Positions 49,601 through 59,000 of a DNA stretch of 64,000 bases are shown here, in pieces. Where the stretch lies: positions 434,001 to 498,000 of the forward strand of contig NZ_FNAJ01000003.1 in NCBI RefSeq assembly GCF_900101905.1, read 5' to 3'. The notes below the pieces were generated by a model, which saw nothing but the letters and a program-made list of their open reading frames with translations, was not told where the DNA came from and made no database searches. Position numbers and translations under genes: made by a program. Positions within the stretch are counted from its first letter, which is position 1; each line of letters opens with the position of its first letter. The stretch comes from Myxococcus virescens (GTDB taxonomy: Bacteria; Myxococcota; Myxococcia; Myxococcales; Myxococcaceae).

Positions 49601-50356
49601 CGGGAGCTGCTGACGGCCTGGAACGCGCGCAACCGCGCCATCCGCTTCCAGACGGAGCTGAGCGGGCAGATTGGCTACGACAGCCTGAAGTACCACTACG
49701 CCACCGGCCCGCTGTCGGGCAGCGCGGCCATGCTGGAGACGACGGTGGGCGTGCAGCCCTTCGACAACCAGGCCTACGGCAACGTGCGCGTGGACGCGGA
49801 GCGCTACTTCCCCATCTATGGCCGCGCCAACATCTTCATCCGCGGCGGCCTGGGCACCACGCTGGGAGGCCGGTACGCGCGCTCCTACTTCCTGTCTTCG
49901 TTCGACACGCTGCGCGGCGTGAACTTCGGCGACATCCAGTGGCTGCTCGGCCGGCACTACGTCTACTCCACGCTGGAGGCGCAGCTGCCGCTCAACGACA
50001 TCATCCGGGTGGCCTTCCTCAGCGACCTGGAAGCGATTGCCGCCATCGACGCGGGCGGCGTCGGCGAGGGCCGGGATGACCTGTGGAACCACCGCGTGGT
50101 GAACGGCGTCGTCGGGTTCAACCTCGCGCTGGGCCCCCTGCTGCTGCGCCTGCACTTCGCCCGGCCGTTCGACGTCGGCGCCGCTGCCGGCCGGCCGGAC
50201 CCGGGCTGGGTGACGAACTTCTCGCTGGGCATCGCCGGCCTCAATGGCTTCTTCGACCAGGCGAACACCGGGAAGAGCGTCGGCCCATCGCCGACGCCCA
50301 TGTCCCCGGCCCTGATGCCCTCCCTGGGAGGCGGCTACACCGCGCCGCGCCGCTGA
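46640..50356 (+). CDS. Outer-membrane metalloprotease fused to a beta-propeller and a beta-barrel
   Basis: A 1238-aa protein. A signal peptide ends near ALAQ (residue 25), then an acidic, Gly/Ala/Asp-rich linker of about 200 residues with ADAGTxDxGAL repeats. A gluzincin-type peptidase domain covers about 230-470, with HELAH at 336-340 and the third-ligand segment WFIEGLAEF (Glu370). A WD40/TolB-like propeller spans about 500-810. From about 840 to the end it is a beta barrel of Omp85/surface-antigen style. GTG at 46640; a GTG at 46649 has a better-spaced AGAGG site. The fold order suggests a surface or periplasmic protease tethered by its own barrel. Confidence 0.85.
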   Translation: MPSVNPRPLAAALLVVLFPGLALAQFYVVPRRPGKTAVNSYEFEWRHTDILVGPGATGLAEPPERTAHEQPPESPGGANPGAPTPSPDQGDTKAPPTGPPSESTGGTSEPQSQTGLPGSTPVVLGGATDAGVPPLTTGEDGGVPESGLAAVDGGAEDGGALAAADAGTTDSGALAAADAGTADGGTLAAGGTDGGEQDAGATYLMASDADDDGGTVLGGGQSVFAGADGGFNYTYAKSLGDKSGGVRFYFYERERMVAERAAPLIEEAYRYLVDQFKYVPTKTFPYILYSSYQEFLQTNLFAVSEGTLGLTSTGEDLKLTLPYLGDHRLFEEVSTHELAHQFTIQKVRTVAEQAKMFGDPLQAIPLWFIEGLAEFYAKRGMDPEAEMLVRDLLVNPDLFKGYAFLDFFSPGPYGYLWIYKVGQVRVSFLEEEYGAGFIQRVLEESPRLSGGSRDSPSLKFEELLERLTGDNPKRISARFENWLKRRAFKTYLASEQSAPALDLLDKAPGYTTAMASSPSGNVLGLRTIVPETGESRLYLMDPRVPDKTVKVTGDGVPGVESLHPISGRSFALTNDKLAFIAEITGRDVIYVQDYTHKSERRGADVLVRRNAIRTGIDREVGLVVDLSLGGRTAYRIDRHGLLAAYSPAFSPDGRWVAFIGINDAGLRDIYAIDLQAGPDAPPLQLTDDVFSEREVTWGPSGIVFTSDATSHRQFNLFRVRPDAPRQVERLTSEERDHTAPVALADGRLFFTAFNNSSSDLHELTKDGRIVRRTDLTTGVFEPGPGPDGSLWMLFHVSGERRPAVLRPPRMLSLDVPAEPPPEPPNPLAVRPLTDAQNYEPFTRQNLEFGPFFGFAGAGGGGFVGQLFAAASDRMKDHQFLLTLAVYGSFDLTDGYLLYVNDKSRTTWGGGIFQSLRFRVDRTFEGEEGAQNAFFTSGERFFGALGSVRYPLSTFLFVQGDLAIGGTRYFLDDYTEFELFFPERNAANRELLTAWNARNRAIRFQTELSGQIGYDSLKYHYATGPLSGSAAMLETTVGVQPFDNQAYGNVRVDAERYFPIYGRANIFIRGGLGTTLGGRYARSYFLSSFDTLRGVNFGDIQWLLGRHYVYSTLEAQLPLNDIIRVAFLSDLEAIAAIDAGGVGEGRDDLWNHRVVNGVVGFNLALGPLLLRLHFARPFDVGAAAGRPDPGWVTNFSLGIAGLNGFFDQANTGKSVGPSPTPMSPALMPSLGGGYTAPRR

Positions 50357-50363
50357 GGCGGCG

Positions 50364-50834
50364 TCAGGACTGCGCGGCGACGAGGGCGGCGTTGGCGCGG
50401 GCCATGGGCCCGCCCTCCATGGGAATGCGCTCGAAGTCGCCGCGCAGCGCCTTGATGGCGAACTTCTCCAGGTCGATTTCCCGGCGGGTGCGCACGCCAA
50501 GCACGCGCAGCAGCTCGGACAGGGGGCTGAAGCCGGACACGCTGTGCTGGAGCAGCATGCCCCCCGCCACCGCGGTGAGCCCCCACCAGCGTCCGCCGTC
50601 CCGCCGGCTCAGCAGCAGGCCCAGCAGGCCCAGGGCCGACGTGCCCACGGCGAGGGCGCGGTTGATGTCCCACTCGCGCTCCAGCCGGGCGAGGTAGCGC
50701 GTCATCTCCGCGCGGTCCCCCTTCTCCGCCATGTATCGGACGCAGCGCTCCACGTGCTCGTCGATGCGCCGGTTCACCACCAGCGGCGTGTGGACACGCA
50801 CGGTGTCTGACGACGTCTGGTTCCACGATTCCAT
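50364..50834 (-). CDS. Small two-helix membrane protein
   Basis: A 156-aa protein from the ATG at 50834, convergent with the large protease gene (7-base gap). The first about 60 residues are charged and soluble; two membrane helices follow at about 60-98 (ALAVGTSALGLLGLLLS and TAVAGGMLLQHSV), and the C-terminal half is soluble with basic and acidic residues. It resembles DUF2892/YgaP-type small inner-membrane proteins. No function is assigned. Confidence 0.75.
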   Translation of the reverse strand: MESWNQTSSDTVRVHTPLVVNRRIDEHVERCVRYMAEKGDRAEMTRYLARLEREWDINRALAVGTSALGLLGLLLSRRDGGRWWGLTAVAGGMLLQHSVSGFSPLSELLRVLGVRTRREIDLEKFAIKALRGDFERIPMEGGPMARANAALVAAQS

Positions 50835-50922
50835 ATGAGGCCCTCTCTCCCTGACGCGGCGCGCCCCCTCTTCTCTTGAAGCTAGGACCGCCGCCGCCCC
50901 CCGTGCACAGCCCACGCGGGGA

Positions 50923-50968
50923 AAGGGGCCCCGTTCCGCCCGGCCGCCTGCCCCGCCAGGGGCCCCTT
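50923..50968. repeat. Large inverted repeat upstream of the CotH gene
   Basis: Perfect 10-bp arms AAGGGGCCCC and GGGGCCCCTT with a 26-base loop, in the 291-base region between the divergent 50834 and 51126 genes. It could be an operator or a hairpin in the 5' leader. No other recognisable signal was seen in that region. Confidence 0.5.
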
Positions 50969-51125
50969 CGCGTCCCATTCCCTCCAGGGTGGGACAAGCA
51001 GCCAGGTTGGGTAATCCGTTTCCCTTGCACGCGACGGTGGGGGCCTGCGTGCCGGCTCAAGCGTTCGCTCTCCACCAAAAAGGGGCCCTGGAGGCGGGCA
51101 CAACCGTTGCTTTGCGCCGGGGTTG

Positions 51126-52928
51126 ATGACTCCTTCTCGATTGCTGCTGTGCCTGCCGCTGCTGAGCCTGTGGGCGTGTGATGGACTCCAGGCGGAGCGG
51201 CCACCGCTCCTCCAGGACCCTCCGGGTGTGGACAATCCGCAAACGCCCCCTGGCGAGGAGGAGCCGCCGCCGACGCAGCCGCCACCGGTGGACCCGCCTC
51301 CCGTCGACCCACCGCCGGTGGATCCGCCTCCGGAGCCGCCACCGCCCGTGCCGGAGACGGAGCGGCCCTTTGTGATGCCGCCCGTGCAGACGTCGGTGCC
51401 GCAATACGAGCTCATCATCCCCGAAGAGACGATGCGGATGTTCGAGGCGGACCCTTGGACGCCGGAGCAGGACGGCCTCTTCAAGGCGAACGGGACGACG
51501 TACCGCGTGCAGGTGCGCCTGCGGGGCGCCTCCGCGCGCTTCTTCCCGAAGAAGAGCTGGAACGTGAGCTTCGAGGACGGCGTGCGCTTCGAGGGGAGGA
51601 CGTCACTCAACCTCGTGGCCGAGTACGCGGACGCGACGCTGCTGGCGGAGAAGATTGCCTTCGACCTGCTGGAGGCCATGCGCGTCCCCGCGTCGAAGGG
51701 CACGCTGGTGCGGCTCAACGTCAACGGCGTGTACCAGGGCGTGTTCCTGGAAATCGAGCAGGTGAACAAGGCCTTCCTGCGGGCGCACGCCTATGCCGAC
51801 ACGGATGGAACCATCTACCGGTGTGGCTGGAAGGACTGCGAATTCAAGATGGTGAAGGTGCCGTACCAGGGTGACTGGGCGAAGAAGACGAACGAGTCCC
51901 AGCCGGACGACAAGCTCTGGGAGATGGTGGGCGCCATCAACCACACACCCGAGCCCCAGTTCGTCAGCGAAATGGAGAAGCGCTTCGAGCTGGAGCACTA
52001 CCTGCGCGCCATGGTGATGGACGCGCTCATGTCCAACAACTACGTGGAGGACTCGGAGAGCTACTTCATCTACGACCGCGCGGTGGCGAAGTGGTCCTAC
52101 GTCCCGTGGGACCTCAACAACGTGGACTCGCGCTGGTGGTACCCCATCAGCGTGGAGGACATGAGCCAGAGCACCAGCAACATGCGCCACCCGCTGTTCG
52201 GCTTCACCCTCATCGACGCCTGGGTGGCGAAGATGTACGAGCAGCGCAAGCTGGAGACGGCCTCGTACCCCGGCTACCTGCCGGTGTTCTCCAACCTGGC
52301 CACCCGCGTGGTGATGAACCCCGTGCTGCGCGAGCGGCTGGAGGCGCGGCTGGACAAGGCGATGGAGGAGCTCTTCACCAGCGAGGTGATGGACGCGCAC
52401 ATCGACAAGCTGCACGCGCTCATCGACCCGCACATGCGTGACGACCCCTTCATGGACTACGGCCGCTTCACCGCGGGCCGCTCCTACCTGAAGCGCTACG
52501 TGCGCGAGCGCCGCAACTTCATCTTCAAGGAACTGGAGCGGCTCGCGCAGCAGCAACCCACGCTGGTGCTGGAGGCCGTCCACCCGCGTGAAGGCTGGGT
52601 GGAGGTGGGCAACCGCACGTCGGCGCCCCTGTCCCTGGCGGGCATGGTGCTGACGACGCAGCTGCGCATCAGCCTGGCGCAGAGCCCCGGCCACCTGCCC
52701 ACGCAGGTGCGTGCCCCCATCGGCGCGGTGCTGCCGGCGCTGACGGTGGCCCCGGGACAGCGCGTCCGCCTCAACGCCGCGCAGCTGGGCATCCAGATGC
52801 CCGCCCAAGGCGAGATTGGCCTCTTCGACGGGCGCTCCGTGGTGGGCGTGAAGGACCTGCTCTTCTACGGCGACCTGGGCGTGGGCAAGCGCTACGAGCG
52901 CGGCGCGCGGGGCTGGGAAGTGCGCTGA
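51126..52928 (+). CDS. CotH-kinase-family lipoprotein
   Basis: A 600-aa protein from the ATG at 51126. Lipobox LWAC (Cys near 18), then a Pro/Asp repeat linker (PPPVDPPPVDPPP, residues about 40-75). The CotH domain (about 90-470) shows VQVRLRGASARFFPKKSWNVSF, then the NGVYQGVFLEIEQVNKAFL segment and VPWDLNNVD, the catalytic region of the atypical kinase fold. A beta domain follows (LEAVHPREGWVEVGNRTSAPLSLAGMVL), similar to lamin-tail-like modules. CotH proteins phosphorylate spore-coat or surface proteins; myxobacteria have several. Here it is likely a surface lipoprotein. Confidence 0.88.
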   Translation: MTPSRLLLCLPLLSLWACDGLQAERPPLLQDPPGVDNPQTPPGEEEPPPTQPPPVDPPPVDPPPVDPPPEPPPPVPETERPFVMPPVQTSVPQYELIIPEETMRMFEADPWTPEQDGLFKANGTTYRVQVRLRGASARFFPKKSWNVSFEDGVRFEGRTSLNLVAEYADATLLAEKIAFDLLEAMRVPASKGTLVRLNVNGVYQGVFLEIEQVNKAFLRAHAYADTDGTIYRCGWKDCEFKMVKVPYQGDWAKKTNESQPDDKLWEMVGAINHTPEPQFVSEMEKRFELEHYLRAMVMDALMSNNYVEDSESYFIYDRAVAKWSYVPWDLNNVDSRWWYPISVEDMSQSTSNMRHPLFGFTLIDAWVAKMYEQRKLETASYPGYLPVFSNLATRVVMNPVLRERLEARLDKAMEELFTSEVMDAHIDKLHALIDPHMRDDPFMDYGRFTAGRSYLKRYVRERRNFIFKELERLAQQQPTLVLEAVHPREGWVEVGNRTSAPLSLAGMVLTTQLRISLAQSPGHLPTQVRAPIGAVLPALTVAPGQRVRLNAAQLGIQMPAQGEIGLFDGRSVVGVKDLLFYGDLGVGKRYERGARGWEVR

Positions 52929-52950
52929 GCGCGGCGGCCAGCCACTCCTG

Positions 52951-52984
52951 AGCGCGGCGCGCCTGTCCTCGGGGGCGCCGCGCT
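52951..52984. terminator. Hairpin between CotH and pbpC
   Basis: AGCGCGGCG and an inner CGCC pair with GGCGCCGCGCT around a 10-base loop, between convergent genes. One bulge; no T-run. Confidence 0.5.
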
Positions 52985-52989
52985 GCGTT

Positions 52990-55359
52990 TCAGGGCCGCA
53001 TGCGGACCTCCAGCGTCCGCTTCGCGCTCAGTCCCCGGTCGTCAGTGACGAGAATCTCGTGGGAGCCCACGGACGGCGTCCACCACACGCGCTCATCGGC
53101 GCGCGCCGTCCCCAGCAGGGCCCCGTCCACGAACCACGTCAGTGCCCGCTCGTGTGAGGCCTCCGCCTCCAGCGGCACCTCCTGCTGTGAGGCCGGGACA
53201 CCGGGAATCAGCACGGCCACATGTCCCGGCGCGGGGGAGACAATGGACGGGGCCGTGCGCGCGCCCCCGGGCTCGCAGCCAGGCGCGGCGGCGGGCGGCT
53301 CCGGCAGGCGCCGGTGCTGCTCCTCCAGCCAGCGGCGGATGGTGGCCGGCCACGTCACATACACCCGCGTCTCCGTCTTCCGCCCCGTCCGGCACATGGG
53401 CCCCACCGACAGCCCCGTGGCCACGTCCACCTCCACGTGCTGGTGGTACGGGCACCGCGCGGTGGGCACCGCCGAGCGCCGCGCGTAGACGTGCTTGCGC
53501 TGCACGCAGGCGTCCGTCGGCAGGTGGCCCGAATAGGCGCAGACCTCCACCACGGCCAGGTCATCGGGCGGATTCACGCTCTCGTCCGGCAGGTTGAGGC
53601 CGCGCGGGCCCACGCCCTCCAGGATGTCGAACAACACCGGCCCCGCCGCGTCAGCACCCACCAGGTGCACGCTGGGCGTGTGATTGAAGTTCCCCAGCCA
53701 GACGACCGCCGTGTGCCGCAGCCCCGAGCCCGCCGCCCACGCGTCGCGGTGGCCAAAGCTGGTCCCTGTCTTCCAGTGCACGCGCGCCGGCATGCCCGTC
53801 AGCCGACGGCGGGCCGGGAAGTCCGGCCGGTCCCTCAGCGACAGTGCCTGGCGCGTCAGCCAGGCCGCGCCAGGGGACAGCACCTCCACCGGCGCGGCCG
53901 CCTTCTCGTCCAGCAGAAGCCGCAGCGGCGGCGCGCGTCCATCCCCCGCCAGCGCGACGTAGACACCCGCGAGCTCCAGCGGCGTCAGCTCGATGCCGCC
54001 CACCGCCGCGGAAAGGCCGTAGTACCCGGGCTCCTGCACCAGGCTCGTGACTCCCGCCGCTTGCAGGGCGCCCAGGAAGCGCTCCACCCCCACGCGCTCC
54101 AAGAGCCGCACGAAGGGCATGTTGAGCGACTGGGACAGCGCGTACTCCAGGCGCACCAAACCCTGGAAGCGGCCGTCGAAGTTGCGCGGCGCATAGCCGC
54201 CGTAGGCCGTGGGCACGTCCGCCACCAGCTGCTCCGGCCCCACCATTCCCAGGTCGATGCCCATGGCATACAGCAGGGGCTTGAGCGCCGAGCCCGGCGA
54301 GCGCGGCGTGGCGAAGCCGATAATCTGCCCGCCGTGCTTCTGGTCGAAGAAGTCGAAGTTGCCCACCAGCGCGAGCACCTCCGCCTGCTGCCGGTCCACC
54401 ACCACCGCCGTCCCGTTGTAGATGCCTCGCGGCGCCAGGCCCACCGCCGCGTCCCGCATCAACCGCTCCACCATCCGCTGCGTGCCGGCGTCCAGCGTGG
54501 TGCGCAGCCGGGCATGCTCCGGCCGCTGCGTGCGCAGCCACACCGCCACGTGTGGCGCCTCACGGGGAAAGGGCTTCAGGTCCGTGGGCACAGGCGTGTC
54601 GCGCACCTCGCGCAGCACCGTCTCCGCCGACACGCGGGCCGCCTCGGGCCCTCGGGGAAGCGCCTCCACGTCCAGCAGCCTTCGCGCCACGCCGTCCCGC
54701 GCCGACTTCAACCGGGCCGTGTTCTGCGCCGTGGGGAAGCGCCGGTTCGGGTTCTGCGGCACCGCCAGCAGCGTGGCAATCTCCGCGGGGCTCAGGTTCG
54801 CCGCCGTGTGGCCGAAGTACGTCAGCGCGGCCGCCTCCACGCCTTCGACGTTGCGCCCGTACGGGACGAACTGGAGATAGGCCGCGAGCACCTCCTGCTT
54901 GGTCAGCCGCACCTCCAGCTGCATCGCCCGGAAGGACTCGATGACTTTCGACGTGAAGGTGCGGGGCCGCGGCTCCAACACGCGGACCAACTGCATCGTC
55001 AAGGTCGAGGCGCCGGACACCCGCCGCCCCGTGGACAGGTTGCGTGTCGCCGCGCGCAGCACCGCCAGCGGGTCCACGCCCGGGTGGTGGAAGAAGCGCT
55101 TGTCCTCCAGGGCCAGCAGGGCCTGGACGTAGTCGGGGTCCACGCGCTCCAGTTGCGTGGGGATGCGCCAGCGCTCGTCCGGGGCCAGGAAGACGTGGGC
55201 CGGCGTGCCGTCCCGGTACTCCATCACCACCGATGCGGGCGCGAAGAGACGGGCAGGCAGGGGTACGCGCCAGGCGGCCACCCACGCGGCCACCGCGAGG
55301 CCTGACAACCCCAGGCCGACGAACAAGAGCTTCCGGGTGATTCGACGGGCACGGCTCAT
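52990..55359 (-). CDS. pbpC: Penicillin-binding protein 1C
   Basis: A 789-aa protein from the ATG at 55359 (an ATG 7 codons upstream is possible). One N-terminal membrane helix (about 10-30). The glycosyltransferase family 51 domain shows EDKRFFHHPGVDP and TMQLVRVLE (about 80-250). The transpeptidase domain has SALK (RSPGSALKP) and KTGTSFG. The last about 80 residues are the BiPBP_C beta domain. PBP1C polymerises glycan and is linked in many bacteria with the alpha-2-macroglobulin YfhM, which is next door here with one gene in between. Confidence 0.93.
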   Translation of the reverse strand: MSRARRITRKLLFVGLGLSGLAVAAWVAAWRVPLPARLFAPASVVMEYRDGTPAHVFLAPDERWRIPTQLERVDPDYVQALLALEDKRFFHHPGVDPLAVLRAATRNLSTGRRVSGASTLTMQLVRVLEPRPRTFTSKVIESFRAMQLEVRLTKQEVLAAYLQFVPYGRNVEGVEAAALTYFGHTAANLSPAEIATLLAVPQNPNRRFPTAQNTARLKSARDGVARRLLDVEALPRGPEAARVSAETVLREVRDTPVPTDLKPFPREAPHVAVWLRTQRPEHARLRTTLDAGTQRMVERLMRDAAVGLAPRGIYNGTAVVVDRQQAEVLALVGNFDFFDQKHGGQIIGFATPRSPGSALKPLLYAMGIDLGMVGPEQLVADVPTAYGGYAPRNFDGRFQGLVRLEYALSQSLNMPFVRLLERVGVERFLGALQAAGVTSLVQEPGYYGLSAAVGGIELTPLELAGVYVALAGDGRAPPLRLLLDEKAAAPVEVLSPGAAWLTRQALSLRDRPDFPARRRLTGMPARVHWKTGTSFGHRDAWAAGSGLRHTAVVWLGNFNHTPSVHLVGADAAGPVLFDILEGVGPRGLNLPDESVNPPDDLAVVEVCAYSGHLPTDACVQRKHVYARRSAVPTARCPYHQHVEVDVATGLSVGPMCRTGRKTETRVYVTWPATIRRWLEEQHRRLPEPPAAAPGCEPGGARTAPSIVSPAPGHVAVLIPGVPASQQEVPLEAEASHERALTWFVDGALLGTARADERVWWTPSVGSHEILVTDDRGLSAKRTLEVRMRP

Positions 55360-55392
55360 GAGACGGTGAATCCCAGGCATATACTCCGCGCA

Positions 55393-56076
55393 ATGAATGC
55401 CTTTGAAATCGACGCCATCCTGACGTCCATTCTCGACGACCGGCGGCTGACCCCTACCGAGCGGCAGGCGTTGCAGTCCGTCCTGGCTGAGCGGCGGGCT
55501 GGCGAGGCCCTGCTCACCCTCTTCCGCTCCCGGGCCTTCGCCCTGGCGCGAGCGTCGATGAAGGACGCGCGCTCCCGGGAAATCATCTCCTGGCTGGAGG
55601 AGACGGTGCAGGCGCTGCACGCGCCCCAGCCCGAGCAGACATCGCGCATGGAGGCGCACTTCTCTCCGGGTGAGGGGCCGCTCAACGCCATCGTCCAGCA
55701 AATCCAGTCGGCACGCGGCTCCATCGACGTCTGCGTCTTCACCGTGACGGATGACCGCATCACCCGCGCGCTGCTGGACGCCCACCGGCGCGGGGTGCGG
55801 GTGCGAATCGTGAGTGACGATGACAAGGCCATGGACCCGGGCTCCGACATGGAGCGGCTGGGGGACGCCGGCATCCCCATCCGCCTGGACAGGACGTCCG
55901 CGCACATGCACCACAAGTTCGCCGTGTTCGACCGGCTGCGGCTGGTGACGGGCAGCTACAACTGGACGCGCTCGGCCGCCGAGTACAACCACGAGAACGT
56001 CCTGGTCTCCGACGACGCGCGGCTGGTGCAGCCCTTCAACCGCGCGTTCGACGCGCTGTGGGAGACGCTCGACTAG
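55393..56076 (+). CDS. Phospholipase D-like protein
   Basis: A 227-aa protein from the ATG at 55393. Residues about 1-85 are helical and charged. The C-terminal half is a single PLD-like domain (about 95-220) with HHKFAVFDRLRLVTGSYNWT: the His-x-Lys-x4-Asp motif and the following GSxNW. One HKD motif suggests a dimer, as in the Nuc/PLD6 nuclease group. No signal peptide. Its start is 33 bases from pbpC's ATG, divergent, and it ends 22 bases before the convergent alpha-2-macroglobulin. Nuclease or lipase activity cannot be told apart. Confidence 0.85.
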   Translation: MNAFEIDAILTSILDDRRLTPTERQALQSVLAERRAGEALLTLFRSRAFALARASMKDARSREIISWLEETVQALHAPQPEQTSRMEAHFSPGEGPLNAIVQQIQSARGSIDVCVFTVTDDRITRALLDAHRRGVRVRIVSDDDKAMDPGSDMERLGDAGIPIRLDRTSAHMHHKFAVFDRLRLVTGSYNWTRSAAEYNHENVLVSDDARLVQPFNRAFDALWETLD

Positions 56077-56098
56077 GAGCGTCTCCCCGCGCCGCGCG

Positions 56099-59000
56099 CT
56101 ACAGCAGGTTGTCCTTCCACGGCCCGGACACCTGAATCGTCCGGCCCGGCTCACGCGCCCACAAGCGCGGGTCATACATGGCCTCCGCCTCCGCCGACGG
56201 CAGGGTGAAGGCACCCGCCGTCACCGCGCGCACCGCGTAGACGACCTTCTTCGCCTCGCGAGGCCCCAGGCTGCCGAAGACCTCCATCCGGTCATCGCGG
56301 ATGTTCACGTAGTCCGCGGACCACAGCGACGCCGGGTCCACCCAGTCCGTGGAGCCACCCCGGCCCAGGCGCGCGTTCTCGATTTCCCAGCCCGCCGGCA
56401 GCCGGTCCACCAGGGCGATGTTCTGCACGCGCTCGCCCGTCGTGTTGCGAATCTCCAGCTCCACGTAGACGAGGTCCGCCAACGCCACCGGGGCCTGCCC
56501 CATGGCCAGCACCGTGCCGTCCAGCTTGCGCCAGGTGCGCGTGAGCGCCAGGCCCTCACCGCCCGTGCGGGGCTTGCTGTCCGAGCGCACGCCCTCGCTG
56601 CTGAGCACGAGGTACAGCCGGCCCTCGTCCTTGGACGTCACCTCCAGCTGAAGGCCCTGCCGCTCGCTGGCGCGGGCCAGGGACCACGTCCGGTCCGACG
56701 AACGCACCGTCTTGTCCTGCACCGGCGTCATGACCTTTCCGTCCGCCTTGAGCACCGGCGCGGAGAACTGGGTGGACGTCCCTTGCAGCCGCTTGCCCAG
56801 GCCGGTGATGCCCCACACCAACTCCTGCGTCGTGTACCAGCCGCTGGAGTGCGCCTGGAGCGATTCGGCCACCATGCGCGCCAGCGGCTCACCCGCCGCG
56901 TCCTTGCCGAACAAGTCCTGGAAGGTGCTGAGCATGAAGCCACGGCGGCGCCGGTCGGAGTAGAAGGACCAGTCGTTCTTCCGCTCCTCGGTGACGGGCG
57001 ACAGGTCGGGGTTGCGCAGCTCCTTCTCGTAGCGCCGGTCGCCCGACAGCCACAGCGAGGCCTTGAGCATGTAGTCACGCTCCTGCTCCTCGCCCGTGAG
57101 CGCCTTCTTCTTCGCCCGCTCCGCCAGCGCGTCCACCATCTTCTGCACACGCGCCTTGCGGCCCTTGCCGGCCACGGAGAGGACGTAGTGCATGTAGGCC
57201 TCCGCGCTGTCCGTGTACATGTCGTCGCGGCCCTGCCGGCTCTCGAACTTGTTCAGCTCGGTGGACATCCACGTGAGCGCGTCATTCAGCCGGTCCTGCG
57301 GCACGGGGTACTTCAGCTTCTGCGCGTCCAGCAGCATGTGCGTGGCGTACGCCGAGCCCCAGCCCACCGGCTCCGTGGCGCCCGGCCAGTAGCCGAAGCC
57401 GCCCGACGGCGTCTGCATGGCCAGGATGCGGTTGATGCCCGACAGCACCATGTCGCCCACGGTCCCGCCCCCGGTCAGCGTGGGGTCCACGTCGTTCACC
57501 AGCTCGGACACGTACAGCAACGGACGGGTGGCGGACGTCGTCTGCTCCACGCAGCCGTAGGGGTAGCGCGCCAGGTACGCGAGGTGCTGCAACGAGCGCG
57601 CGTACGGGTTGGCCGTCACCCACAGCGTGGAGCGCTCCGTCGTGGGCACCCAGCCCTGGAGGTACTGCGAGACGTCCGTCGTCCCCTGCGCCAGTTCAAT
57701 CTGCTGCACCAGGCGCTCGCGCGGGCCCGCCGGAGACAGCGGCACGTCCAGCGACTCACTCGAGGTGTAGCCGCCGCCCTCCACCGTCACCGACAGCCGC
57801 GCCGCGCCCACCGCCTGCACCGCGCGGGCTTGGAAGACGAAGGTGTGGGACTTGCCGTCCGCCACCCGCGCCGTGCCTTCGCTCTTGCCCAGCAGCTGAA
57901 GCGGCGAAGTGGCCGCCGCGGGCATCACCAGCCCTGGAACCGGCAGTGACTCCGCGTTGAGCGTCACCTTCACGTCCTGCGCCTTGCCGGACAGGTTGGT
58001 GACGAAGACGGGCACCTGGATTTCGTCGTGCTGCGTGAGGAAGCGAGGCAACGTCGTCTGGAGCACCAGCGGGTCGCGCACCAACACCTGCGCGCTGGCG
58101 CGGCCAATGCGCTGCGGGCCCGCCGTCACCGCCATCACCCGCACCGCGCCGCGGTACTGGGGCAGCTTGAAGGGCACGCGCAGCTTGCCGTTGGCCGGCA
58201 CCGGGAGCAGGCCGCTCCACAGCGCCACCGGCTTGACGGGCTGCACGCGGCCATCCGCGCCGCCCTCGCCGTCACCACCCGTGGAGCGGGACGCGCCACC
58301 CGGCGGCACCAGCAGCGTCCAGCCCAGCGTCTCGTAGGTCTCCACGCCCAGCGCCCGCCGGGTGAAGAGCTGCTTCTGCGGGTCCGGGCTCTGGAAGCGC
58401 GTGAGGGAGAGGATGCCCTCGTCCACCACCGCGATGGTGGCGAAGGTGGGGCCCTCCTGCGGGCCCAGCTCCAGGTCCACCGTGAGGGTGTCGTTGGAGC
58501 GAACCTCCTTGGGCACGTTCATCGTCACCGACTGCGTGTACTCCACCGGCTCCAGGGTGACGCTGCCCACGCCGAAGGCGCGGTCCGGCATGAAGGCCTC
58601 GGCCGACTCCAGGTGCGGGTCCTTCACCAGGAAGGCGCTCACGTACACGTTGGGCGCGAAGGCGGACGGCGTGAAGCTCCACGTCACCTCGCCGGGCTCC
58701 ACCGCCACCCAGTGGGAGGCGAGCACGCGGTCCGTCTCCGCGGTGAAGAGCATGCGCCCCTTGTAGGGCGACTTCACCTTCACGGTGATGGCCTGTCCCA
58801 CGCGCCCCTTCGCCGGCAGCGCCAGCTCCAGCGAGGTGGGCTTGAGCGGGCGCGGCGTCTGGTCCACGCGCGAGCCTTCTCCCCACCAGTAGTAGCGCCC
58901 CTCCCCTTCCAGCTCCAGGTCCGTCTGGGCCCCACCCGAGCGCACGCGCACGATGTAGCCCGCGGAGTCCGCGCCCGGCGTCACGTCCAGCGAGAAGCGG

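Noticed and set aside
54316..54323. A third GCCGATAA, on the plus strand
   Set aside because: It is inside pbpC coding sequence (Ile-Ile-Gly-Phe on the other strand), with no gene start downstream on that strand.
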